Source: JBKJML01 sp046596415
GTDB taxonomy: Bacteria; Actinomycetota; Thermoleophilia; Gaiellales; Gaiellaceae
Direction of reading: 5' to 3'
Length of the DNA stretch: 8,525 nucleotides
Assembly: GCA_046596415.1 (NCBI GenBank)
Contig: JBKJML010000242.1
Span: 1-8,525 of the forward strand
The notes beneath the pieces were generated by a model. It worked only from the letters and a program-made list of their open reading frames with translations. It was not told where the DNA came from and did not search any database. Positions 1 to 6,438 of this stretch are shown one piece after another. A program made the position numbers and the translations under genes. The first letter of the stretch is position 1. Each line of letters opens with the position of its first letter.

Positions 1-435
<435 letters not shown>

Positions 436-473
436 GGCGCTCTCTCCAGGGTCGACGGCGGCGGGCGCCGCTA

Positions 474-479
474 ACGATA
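474..479 (-). promoter_or_regulatory. Candidate -10 element for the transketolase gene
   Basis: On the minus strand this reads TATCGT, matching the TAnnnT form of actinobacterial and general sigma-70 -10 boxes. It lies 38 bases upstream of the GTG start, which leaves a leader of about 30 bases containing the Shine-Dalgarno. It is one of the few A/T-richer spots in a very G+C-rich gap. I found no convincing -35 hexamer at 16-18 bases spacing, so this is tentative. Confidence 0.25.
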
Positions 480-525
480 TGTCCCTGCCGCCTCCCGGCG
501 TCGGCGCAACGCGGAGCGCGACCGG

Positions 526-540
526 CTCTACTTCTTAGAG
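526..540. repeat. Inverted repeat CTCTA-N5-TAGAG, copy 1
   Basis: Two perfect 5-base arms (526-530 and 536-540) flank a five-base loop. The surrounding bases, gctctacttcttagagg, match the sequence just upstream of the ABC-F gene (6419-6434) except for one inserted base. The copy lies about 90 bases upstream of the transketolase start. It could be an operator for a small dimeric regulator, or a promoter-like element whose A/T-rich core resembles a -10 box. The stem is too short to act as a terminator. Confidence 0.4.
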
Positions 541-608
541 GTCGCGGCAGTCCTGGCAAGACGACCCTGCTCCGGGCGCTGGCCTCGACACGTTCTCGCG
601 CTCGGCGC

Positions 609-938
609 CTAGCCGTCGATGCGGACGCTGGCGACTGCCGCCTCGAGCTCGCCGAGCCCGAACGGCTTCTTCAGATAGGCCTTGCCGAACCTGAAAAGCT
701 CCCGCTGGAGCGGCGTGTGCATGCCGGTCGAGATGACGGCGAGCGCCGGACTGAGCGCGCGGAACCGCCCGATCAGCTCCCCGACCCCGGGAAGCATCGT
801 GTCGGCGATGAGGACGTCCGCCTGCACGGACGGGCTCGCCTCGCCACGCCACACGTGCGTCTCGTAGCCGCGCCGCTCAAGCGCGGCGGCGTAGAGCTCG
901 GCCAGGTCGCTCTCGGTGTCCGCGACGACGATTACCAT
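609..938 (-). CDS. Stand-alone receiver (CheY-like) domain protein
   Basis: A 109-residue protein made of a single response-regulator receiver domain with no output domain. The likely phosphoacceptor is D46 in LIADTMLPG after strand 3, the switch Thr is T71 in VISTG, and the conserved Lys is K91 in LKKPFG. The acidic pocket is reduced: where most receivers have DDEPD, this one has DTESD (residues 7-11), so one of the two metal-binding acidic residues is replaced by Thr. Phosphorylation may therefore be weakened or altered. The start ATG (936-938) has no clear Shine-Dalgarno. A possible -10 box six bases upstream suggests leaderless transcription. It is divergent from the OmpR-type regulator, 57 bases away. 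No kinase is adjacent; the nearest is the CHASE3 kinase at 4519-6363. The partner and role are unknown. Confidence 0.82.
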   Translation of the reverse strand: MVIVVADTESDLAELYAAALERRGYETHVWRGEASPSVQADVLIADTMLPGVGELIGRFRALSPALAVISTGMHTPLQRELFRFGKAYLKKPFGLGELEAAVASVRIDG

Positions 939-944
939 GGCCGG

Positions 945-950
945 ACTATC
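945..950 (-). promoter_or_regulatory. Candidate -10 box for leaderless receiver gene
   Basis: On the minus strand this reads GATAGT, close to TAnnnT/TATAGT, and ends six bases before the ATG at 938. That spacing would put the transcription start at or next to the start codon, consistent with the missing Shine-Dalgarno. Leaderless genes are common in actinobacteria. There is no clear -35 box, so this is a weak call. Confidence 0.25.
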
Positions 951-995
951 TGAGCCGCACGAAGGAATTCAGGGTGGCTCCGGAAGGAAACCGGT

Positions 996-1685
996 ATGAG
1001 CAAGCCGCGCGTCCTGATCGTCGACGACGAGCCCGACATGCGTGATCTCCTCGTCGAGCTCCTGACCCGGGCCGGCCACGCCACCGTGCTCGCCGAGAAC
1101 GGCCTCGACGCGCTGCGCAAGCTGCACGACGCGCGCCCGGAGCTCGTGCTCCTCGACGTCCGGATGCCCGTGCTCGACGGCTGGGCGACGCTCGAGCGGA
1201 TCCGCGACGTGAGCGACGTGCCAGTGTTGATGCTGACCGCGCAGGGGGACGAGCTGGAGAAGGTCCGCGGCCTGCGGGCCGGTGCGGACGACTATCTCGC
1301 GAAGCCGTTCGGACGCCAGGAGCTCCTCGCCAGGATCGACGCGCTGCTGCGGCGCTCCCGACGGGCGGAGCCGGACCCGGAGCGCTACGCCGACGGCTGG
1401 CTCACGATCGAGCACGCCGCGCGGTCGGTGGTCGCCGGCGACCGGGAGGTCTCGCTGACGCCGCTCGAGTACAGGCTGCTGCTGACGCTCTGCTCCCACG
1501 CCGGCAACGTTCTCTCGCCCGACCAGCTGCTCGAGCACGTCTGGGGCGGCAGCGACGGGAACGCGCGCGAATCCGTGAAGCTGTACGTCGGGTACCTGCG
1601 GCGCAAGCTCGGCCCGGCGCCCGGAGGCAACTCGCCGATCGAGACGGTGCGGGGTTTCGGATACCGCTATCGGCCGCCGGGCTAA
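996..1685 (+). CDS. OmpR/PhoB-family DNA-binding response regulator
   Basis: A 229-residue two-component transcription factor. The receiver domain (about residues 4-118) has the complete active site: D10/D11 in VDDEPD, phosphoacceptor D54 in LLLDVRMP, T81 in MLTA and K103 in AKPFG. The ADDYLAKPF block is typical of the family. A winged-helix DNA-binding domain follows at about 132-227, with the hallmarks LTPLEYRLLLTL, the recognition-helix region ESVKLYVGYLRRKL, and the C-terminal wing VRGFGYRYRP. The ATG at 996 is preceded by a strong Shine-Dalgarno (GGAAGGA, 982-988) at seven bases. The gene is divergent from the receiver gene and convergent with the glycosyltransferase gene, with only six bases between stops. 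No kinase gene is adjacent on its strand, so it is an orphan by position. The nearby CHASE3 kinase or an unlinked kinase may be its partner. Its targets cannot be read from the sequence. Confidence 0.95.
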   Translation: MSKPRVLIVDDEPDMRDLLVELLTRAGHATVLAENGLDALRKLHDARPELVLLDVRMPVLDGWATLERIRDVSDVPVLMLTAQGDELEKVRGLRAGADDYLAKPFGRQELLARIDALLRRSRRAEPDPERYADGWLTIEHAARSVVAGDREVSLTPLEYRLLLTLCSHAGNVLSPDQLLEHVWGGSDGNARESVKLYVGYLRRKLGPAPGGNSPIETVRGFGYRYRPPG

Positions 1686-1691
1686 GAAGCT

Positions 1692-3131
1692 CTAAGCCGG
1701 CGGCAGCGGCGCTTCGGGCGGGTTCGACCGAAACCCCTTCCGCTGCATCTCGCCCCATCCTTGCTTGCGGCGTGCCAGGTCGATGAAGGCGAGGAAGCGC
1801 CAGAACGCGAGCAGCTGGCGGTAGCCGAACGATTCAACGACCGCGAAGAGAAGCAGTCTGGCGACCTCGCGGTTGCGCCGGTGGCGGCGGAAGCTGAACT
1901 CCTCGAGCGCGAGCGCAGCGACGGAGAGCAGCAGGCCCAGCAGGAACGAGACGGCGAGGAACGCGAGCAGGAAGGGCAGCGAGAGGAGGCCTAGCGACCA
2001 CCAGACGATGACCGCTGGCGGGCCCGCCAGCTCGAGGACGGGCCCCAGGAACTCGAACACGAGGAAGTACGGAGTCGCAAGCATCCCAAGGCTCCCGTAC
2101 CTCGGATTGAACGCCAGGCGCCGATGGCGCCACAGCGTCTCACCGAGCCCGCGATGCCAGCGGCGCCGCTGACGCGAGAGGCCCCGGAAGGTCTCTGGCG
2201 CCTCCGTCCAGCAGACCGGATCCGGGACGAACTCGATCCGGTACTCCTCGTCCCGCTCGCGGAGGTACCGGTGCAGGCGGACCACGAGCTCGACGTCCTC
2301 GCCGACCGTGTCGGTCGCGTAACCGCCGACCGTCTCGACGAGCGAGCGCCGGAAGAGCCCGAACGCGCCGGAGATGATCAGGAGCGCGTTGAGGCGGCTC
2401 CACCCGACCCGCCCGATCAGAAACGCCCGGAAGTACTCGACCACCTGGAGGGTCGCGAGCCTGCTCTGCGGCAGGTTGACCTCGACAACCACGCCGCGGT
2501 CGATCACGCACCCGTTGGCGATTCGCACGATCCCACCCGTCGCGACAACGAGCTCGGGATCGTCGAGCATCGGCTTCGCGACTTTCAAGAGTGCGCCCTC
2601 CTCGAGCACAGCGTCGGCGTCGATCGCGCAGAAGAATGGGTACCGGGCCGCGTTGATCCCTGCGTTCAGCGCGTCCGCCTTACCGCCGTTCGCCTTGTCG
2701 ACGACCCACAGGTTGCGGTTTCGGCGCGAGACGTAGGCAGCGTTGACCGGCGCCGTCTCGATCTCCTGCCGCAACGCCTTGCGAACCGGGACGAGGTCGA
2801 ATGCCGCGGTCAGGCGCTCGAGCGTGCCGTCCTTGGAGCCGTCGTTGACGACGATCACCTCGAACTCCGGATACCGAAGATTCAGCAGCGAGGTGACGCT
2901 CTCGACGACCCCCTCCTGCTCGTTGTAGGCCGGCAGCAGAATCGAGATCGGTGGCGTCAACGGCGAGGCGAAGGTCTCGTCGAGCGGCGAGTGCCCTCGC
3001 AGCCGGAGGTGCGCCGTGAGGCTGCGCCAGGCGATCACCGTGAAGGAGAGGTAGATCGCGTTCAGGACCACGAAATACGCGAGCGTCAGGGCCGCGAGAA
3101 CGACCACGGCGACGCCGGCCGCACCGGTCAT
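1692..3131 (-). CDS. Membrane family-2 glycosyltransferase (processive type), last gene of the operon
   Basis: A 479-residue integral-membrane GT2 enzyme related to the BcsA/PgaC/NodC synthases, expected to build a glycan from nucleotide sugars on the cytoplasmic face. It has an N-terminal membrane helix at about residues 4-33, then a GT-A domain: ISILLPAYNE (62-71), VVNDGS with D97, NGGKADALNAG (148-158), the DAD motif D171/D173, the TVGED base region (E278/D279), and the acceptor-site QRRRW motif (321-325). C-terminal membrane helices cover about 352-410, with another hydrophobic stretch at 424-450. About 20 extra residues between NDGS and GGK, and the block GGIVRIANGC, fit a GT2 subfamily that I recall lying next to HEAT-repeat genes. 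I chose the ATG at 3129-3131 because it overlaps the HEAT gene's stop as ATGA (translational coupling) and starts the membrane helix directly. A longer frame to 3248 would add an Arg/Pro-rich tail antisense in character. Substrate and polymer are unknown; a non-processive transferase cannot be excluded. Confidence 0.93.
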   Translation of the reverse strand: MTGAAGVAVVVLAALTLAYFVVLNAIYLSFTVIAWRSLTAHLRLRGHSPLDETFASPLTPPISILLPAYNEQEGVVESVTSLLNLRYPEFEVIVVNDGSKDGTLERLTAAFDLVPVRKALRQEIETAPVNAAYVSRRNRNLWVVDKANGGKADALNAGINAARYPFFCAIDADAVLEEGALLKVAKPMLDDPELVVATGGIVRIANGCVIDRGVVVEVNLPQSRLATLQVVEYFRAFLIGRVGWSRLNALLIISGAFGLFRRSLVETVGGYATDTVGEDVELVVRLHRYLRERDEEYRIEFVPDPVCWTEAPETFRGLSRQRRRWHRGLGETLWRHRRLAFNPRYGSLGMLATPYFLVFEFLGPVLELAGPPAVIVWWSLGLLSLPFLLAFLAVSFLLGLLLSVAALALEEFSFRRHRRNREVARLLLFAVVESFGYRQLLAFWRFLAFIDLARRKQGWGEMQRKGFRSNPPEAPLPPA

Positions 3132-4135
3132 ACGGACGCCAGATCGGCGGCTTCGTGCAGGTGCGCCCCGGCGCCGGGCTGGGCTGCCGCGGCGACGACG
3201 ATCTCCGGGTCGATCACGAGGAGCGCCACCGCCGCAGCATGGGCACACTCGAACCGGTCGTTGCGCGCCTGCGCGAGCAGGAGCGGCACCGCGTCGCGGT
3301 CGCCGATCTCACCGAGAGCGCGTGCCGCGGCGACACGAACGAACGGGACACGGTCGCCGAGCGCCGCTCGCAGGCTCTCCGCCGCGACCGACGCGCCGAC
3401 GCGGCCGAGCGAGCGGGCCGCCTTCGCCCGCACCTCGGCGGAGGCATCGTGCAGCGCCGCGCCCAGCCGCTCCGCGTCGCCCGCGTCGCCGATCAGGCCG
3501 ATCAGCTCGGCCGCGACAGCGCGGGTCGGTGCGTCGTCGCTCTGGAGCAGGCCGCGCAGACTCGGAAGTGCCGGCTGACCGAGATCGAGCAGCGCCTGGG
3601 CTGCGACCGCCCGCGGCACGGTCTTGCCGGCGAGCGCCCGCACGAGCGGCTCCACCGCAGCGACGGAACCAAGCCGGCCGAGGCTGCGGGCAGCCGCCGT
3701 CCGAGGCTCGCGCTCGTCGTCGTCGAGCGTTTCGAGGAGCGCAGGGACCGCCGACTCGGCCGCCATGTCCCCGAGCACGTAGGCGGCGGTCGCGCGCCGC
3801 CACGAGCTGCGCGAGTCGATCGCGGCGAGCTCGTGCCGCAGCGCGGCGCTGCCGCGGAAGTAGGCACCGATGTGGACACGTGCGTCGCCCTTGAGCATTC
3901 TCGAGTACCGCCCGAGCACGGAGGCGAGCGTGATCTGATCGCGGCGGGAGAGCTTCGGCAGCTTGTCCCGCGCGCCCTCGACGAGCTCGAGCGCGAGCGG
4001 CAGCAGCCGCGCCTCGGCACCCGATTCGCGCCGCTCGATGCGCGTCAGTTGGATGCGGCGGCCGATCAGGACGGCGATGAAGAGCACGCTCGTCGCGGCG
4101 AGCGCGAACGAAACGATTGCGGCGACCTCGAGCAG
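3128..4135 (-). CDS. Membrane-anchored HEAT-repeat protein (probable CTG start)
   Basis: A 335-residue protein with one N-terminal membrane helix (residues 4-25, then basic GRRIQLTRIERR, which suggests a cytoplasmic body). A helical linker follows, then about six HEAT/PBS-lyase-type repeats over residues 110-311. Each repeat has a variant of R-AAARSLGRLG followed by AVEPLVRAL, spaced about 31 residues apart. Such arrays are protein-binding scaffolds; no catalytic motif is visible. The start is unusual. The only standard candidate, GTG at 4085-4087, would cut the membrane helix to eight hydrophobic residues. The open frame continues upstream, completing a normal 22-residue helix, to a CTG at 4133-4135. 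That CTG directly follows the preceding receiver's TAG stop and has GGGAGA seven bases upstream. If CTG is not used, the annotated gene is 3128-4087 (319 residues). Its stop overlaps the glycosyltransferase ATG. The position suggests that it scaffolds or regulates that enzyme, which is inference. Confidence 0.88.
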   Translation of the reverse strand: MLEVAAIVSFALAATSVLFIAVLIGRRIQLTRIERRESGAEARLLPLALELVEGARDKLPKLSRRDQITLASVLGRYSRMLKGDARVHIGAYFRGSAALRHELAAIDSRSSWRRATAAYVLGDMAAESAVPALLETLDDDEREPRTAAARSLGRLGSVAAVEPLVRALAGKTVPRAVAAQALLDLGQPALPSLRGLLQSDDAPTRAVAAELIGLIGDAGDAERLGAALHDASAEVRAKAARSLGRVGASVAAESLRAALGDRVPFVRVAAARALGEIGDRDAVPLLLAQARNDRFECAHAAAVALLVIDPEIVVAAAAQPGAGAHLHEAADLASV

Positions 4136-4522
4136 CTAGCGTCTCCCGAGAATCGCCTGGACGCGGGCGCGCAGCTCCTGCGGGCTGAACGGCTTGGTCA
4201 GGTAGTCGTCCGCCCCTGCCTCGAACCCCTGAGCGACGTCCGCCTCCTGAACCCGAGCCGTCAGGAGGATGACGGGAATCCGCTTCGTCGTCTCTCCGGC
4301 GCGGAGGCTTCGGGTCACCTCGTAGCCGTTCAGGCCGGGCATCATCACGTCGAGGACGACCAGATCGGGCAGGCGCTCCCGGGCAAGCCGCAGCGCCTCG
4401 TCGCCGTCCTCGGCGGTCACGACCGCGTAGCCCGAGCGCTCGAGCCGGAACTGGACCAGCTCGCGGATCAGTCTGTCGTCGTCCGCGACGAGGACGAGCG
4501 GCTGCTTTGCGACGTCGCTCAT
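4136..4522 (-). CDS. Single-domain response regulator (CheY-like receiver) of the operon
   Basis: A 128-residue protein consisting only of a receiver domain. All catalytic residues are present: the acidic cluster D14-D16 in VADDDRLIRE, phosphoacceptor D58 in VVLDVMMPG, T88 in LLTAR and K110 in LTKPFS. The family-typical GADDYLTKPF block is intact. There is no DNA-binding, enzymatic or other output domain. Its ATG overlaps the stop of the sensor kinase as ATGA (4519-4522), so it is almost certainly that kinase's direct partner and made in step with it. Its TAG stop abuts the proposed start of the HEAT gene. Without an output domain, the phosphorylated protein must act by binding another protein. 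The HEAT protein and glycosyltransferase encoded next are the obvious candidates, but a phosphorelay to the OmpR-type regulator (996-1685) is also possible. Confidence 0.94.
   Translation of the reverse strand: MSDVAKQPLVLVADDDRLIRELVQFRLERSGYAVVTAEDGDEALRLARERLPDLVVLDVMMPGLNGYEVTRSLRAGETTKRIPVILLTARVQEADVAQGFEAGADDYLTKPFSPQELRARVQAILGRR
4142..4147 (-). promoter_or_regulatory. Shine-Dalgarno supporting the CTG start of the HEAT gene
   Basis: The minus strand reads GGGAGA here, inside the last codons of the upstream receiver gene. From its final G to the CTG at 4135 there are seven bases, which is optimal spacing. The sequence in front of the alternative GTG at 4087 has no comparable purine run. 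A ribosome terminating at the TAG (4136-4138) would sit directly on this site, so coupling by re-initiation is likely. Confidence 0.45.
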
Positions 4523-6363
4523 CGACCGCCTTCCATTGGGAACTCGACCGTGAAGGTCGTACCCGTTCCCTCGCGGCTGCGAACCTCGATCGTCCCGCGG
4601 TGCGCGTCGACGATCAGCTTCACGATCGCGAGCCCGAGGCCGGTGCCCTGCACCTGCGCCGCCCGCGCGGTCGACGCCCGGAAGAACCGGTCGAACAGCC
4701 TGTCCTGCTCGTCGGCCGCGATCCCGATTCCCGAGTCCTCGACCTCGATCGCCGCGCGACCGTCCGCCGAGCGCGACCGGACTGCGATCGTCCCGCCCGC
4801 CGGAGTGAACTTGATCGCGTTCGAGATCAGGTTCGTCGTGAGCTGGACGAGCCGGCGACGGTCGCCCGGCAGCCGAAGCCCCGTGTCCGCCTCGACTGTC
4901 AGCGTGATGTCCTTCTCGCGGGCGGCGACGATAGCGGCGTCGACCGACTCCTGGACGACATCGTCGAGCGCCACGTCCTCGACGTCGAGCTCGAGCGTCG
5001 ACGACGCGGTGAGCCCCGAGGTGAGCAGGTCGTCGACGAGCGCATGGAGCTGCTTCGCGCTACGGTCGACGACGCCGAGGAATCGGTCCTGCTCGGGCGT
5101 GAGCTCGCCGGCGTCCCCGTCTCGGATCAGCTCGATGTAGCCGATGATCGACGTCAACGGCGTCCTCAGCTCGTGGGAGACCGTGGCGACGAACTGGTCC
5201 TTCGCGGTCTCGGCCGCACGCTCGGCCGTCGTCTCGCGCAGGGTGAAGAGCCGCCCGGTTACGGCCCCTGACGCATCCTGGACCGGACCCGTGTGCCCGA
5301 TGAACGACCGACCCAGCGTCGGAACGTCGAACGGGCTCTCGTAGACGAACGACTCGTCCGCGGCCAGTTGAGCGAACGCAGCGGCATGCTGCTCGATCCC
5401 CCCGGCCAGCTGCGCCAGAGCGGCGAGCCGCTCCCAGATCCCGCCCTCGGCGTCCACGCCGAGCTCGCGCCAGAGTCGCCCCATCTGCTTGTTCGAGAAG
5501 ACGAGCGCCCCCCCGCGGTCGGTCATCGTCATCCCGCCGGTGGTCGACTCGAGCACCGCCTCGAGCTCAGCGCCTCGACGGGCGAGCTCCGAGAAGGAGC
5601 GGGCGTTCGCATCGGCCATCCGGTTGAAGTCGCGCGCCAGCTCTGCCACCTCGGCAGGGCCTTTCTCGTCGACGCGTGCATCGAGCTCGCCTCGACCGAG
5701 GCGGCGCGCAGCGTTGCTAAGGCGGGAGAGCGGCGCAACCGCAAGCCGCAGCAGGTAGACGGCGAAGAGAGCGATCAAGGACAACGAGCCGACGATCCCG
5801 ACCACCGCCACGGCCAGGGAACGCCGCTCGCTCGCAGCCGCTCGCTGCGCCCGCCGCTGCAAGATCGCGGTCTCGGCGCGCGCGAAAACTTCGAAGCGCG
5901 CACGCAGGGAGTCGACCTGACGCTTTCCCTCGCCGGTGGCGACACGTGCTCGCGCCGCAGGGAGGTCACGCGAGGCAAGCCGGATCGTCGGCTCGGCCCA
6001 GGTGAGCACGTAGGTATCGAAGGCGGGGCGGAACTCGCGCGCACGGCGTCGCTGCTCCGGGTCGCGGGTTAACTCCAGGAGCACGTCGGACCGGCTCGGG
6101 TAGACACGCAGCGCCGACTCGTAGGAGTGGAGGAACGCCGGACGGCCGGTGATGACATAGCCGCGCGTGCCCGTCTCGAGGTCGAGCAGGAGCTTCTCCA
6201 GCCCGTTCGCGGCGGCGGTGACCCGCTCGCCGCGCCTCGCCAGGTCGGCGGCATCGCGCTGCGCCCGGATCGCCGAAAGCTGGACGACGAAAACGATCGC
6301 GATCGCCAGAGCCAGCAGTACGCTGGCGCCGACGATGAGCACACGCAGTGGGCGGTTTCTCAT
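4519..6363 (-). CDS. CHASE3-domain sensor histidine kinase, first gene of the operon
   Basis: A 614-residue membrane sensor kinase. Order of parts: membrane helix 1 (about 8-30); an extracytoplasmic CHASE3 sensor (about 31-180, with the signature LETGTRGYVITG at 62-73); membrane helix 2 (about 183-206); a HAMP linker (about 207-258); a PAS-like domain (about 263-378) with ALVFSNKQM; a HisKA dimerisation domain with the phosphorylated H397 in SHELRTPLTSIIGY; and a HATPase domain with N box NLISNAIKF (511-519), G1 box DSGIGI (543-548) and G2 box GTGLGLAIV (573-581). It should phosphorylate the receiver encoded by the next gene, whose ATG overlaps this stop. The ligand of CHASE3 domains is generally unknown. 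The ATG at 6361-6363 has only a weak, too-close purine run (GGGTAG), so translation may rely on a short or absent leader. It is divergent from the ABC-F gene across 75 bases. Confidence 0.95.
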   Translation of the reverse strand: MRNRPLRVLIVGASVLLALAIAIVFVVQLSAIRAQRDAADLARRGERVTAAANGLEKLLLDLETGTRGYVITGRPAFLHSYESALRVYPSRSDVLLELTRDPEQRRRAREFRPAFDTYVLTWAEPTIRLASRDLPAARARVATGEGKRQVDSLRARFEVFARAETAILQRRAQRAAASERRSLAVAVVGIVGSLSLIALFAVYLLRLAVAPLSRLSNAARRLGRGELDARVDEKGPAEVAELARDFNRMADANARSFSELARRGAELEAVLESTTGGMTMTDRGGALVFSNKQMGRLWRELGVDAEGGIWERLAALAQLAGGIEQHAAAFAQLAADESFVYESPFDVPTLGRSFIGHTGPVQDASGAVTGRLFTLRETTAERAAETAKDQFVATVSHELRTPLTSIIGYIELIRDGDAGELTPEQDRFLGVVDRSAKQLHALVDDLLTSGLTASSTLELDVEDVALDDVVQESVDAAIVAAREKDITLTVEADTGLRLPGDRRRLVQLTTNLISNAIKFTPAGGTIAVRSRSADGRAAIEVEDSGIGIAADEQDRLFDRFFRASTARAAQVQGTGLGLAIVKLIVDAHRGTIEVRSREGTGTTFTVEFPMEGGR

Positions 6364-6419
6364 CTACCCATTGTTTCAGCCAGCACGCAAACCGGCCGAA
6401 ATCACGCCGCAGACTCCCG

Positions 6420-6433
6420 CTCTACTCTTAGAG
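6420..6433. repeat. Inverted repeat CTCTA-N4-TAGAG, copy 2, between divergent genes
   Basis: Perfect 5-base arms (6420-6424 and 6429-6433) flank the loop CTCT. It lies in the 75-base gap between the divergent kinase (start 6363) and ABC-F (start 6439) genes, ending five bases before the ABC-F ATG. It also contains TACTCT (6423-6428), which fits a TAnnnT -10 box for ABC-F, and AGAGG (6430-6434), which fits a Shine-Dalgarno. Both cannot work in the same transcript from that box, because the start site would fall after the Shine-Dalgarno. It could be a promoter core, an operator or both; it is nearly identical to the repeat at 526-540. Confidence 0.4.
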
Positions 6434-6438
6434 GCGCA

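Larger units (their letters stand above)
436..608. other. Intergenic region with inverted repeat and Walker-A-like fragment
   Basis: This 173-base gap separates the transketolase start from the stop of the receiver gene, both on the minus strand. It holds the transketolase ribosome binding site, a candidate -10 box, a short inverted repeat at 526-540, and a plus-strand stretch at 540-584. In the frame starting at 540 that stretch reads GRGSPGKTTLLRALA, matching the P-loop pattern GxxxxGKT. No ATG-started gene of recognisable family surrounds the fragment, and the open frame containing it runs antisense through the receiver gene. It may be chance or a remnant. I see no strong terminator hairpin with a T-run after the receiver gene, and no RNA gene. 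Confidence 0.5.

Noticed and set aside
535..852. A 105-codon minus-strand frame overlapping the receiver gene.
   Set aside because: It is the receiver gene read in another frame; the receiver motifs are all in the 609-938 frame.
980..994. CCGG arms around the Shine-Dalgarno of the OmpR-type regulator, which could form a small hairpin.
   Set aside because: CCGG is frequent in this G+C-rich sequence and the four-pair stem leaves the ribosome binding site in the loop, so I see no case for regulation.
1681..1697. A short imperfect inverted repeat (gctaagaagctctaagc) over the convergent stop codons of the OmpR-type regulator and the glycosyltransferase.
   Set aside because: Six paired bases with one mismatch and a three-base loop, with no following T-run on either strand, is too weak to call a terminator.
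3132..3248. A 39-codon N-terminal extension of the glycosyltransferase.
   Set aside because: It is Cys/Arg/Pro-rich, lies inside the HEAT gene in another frame, and the ATGA overlap at 3128-3131 gives a natural start before the membrane helix.
2124..3578. A 484-codon plus-strand open frame opposite the glycosyltransferase and HEAT genes.
   Set aside because: It spans two recognised genes on the opposite strand and has the low-complexity composition of a codon-bias shadow.
3155..5140. A 661-codon open frame on the plus strand, opposite the HEAT, receiver and kinase genes.
   Set aside because: The translation is Arg-, Glu- and Pro-rich with no recognisable family, and it lies antisense to three clear genes. 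Long antisense frames are normal with G/C-rich third positions.
6127..6438. An in-frame upstream extension of the ABC-F protein by 104 codons.
   Set aside because: It would run antisense into the kinase gene, has no family similarity, and the ATG at 6439 starts exactly where ABC-F proteins begin and has AGAGG upstream.
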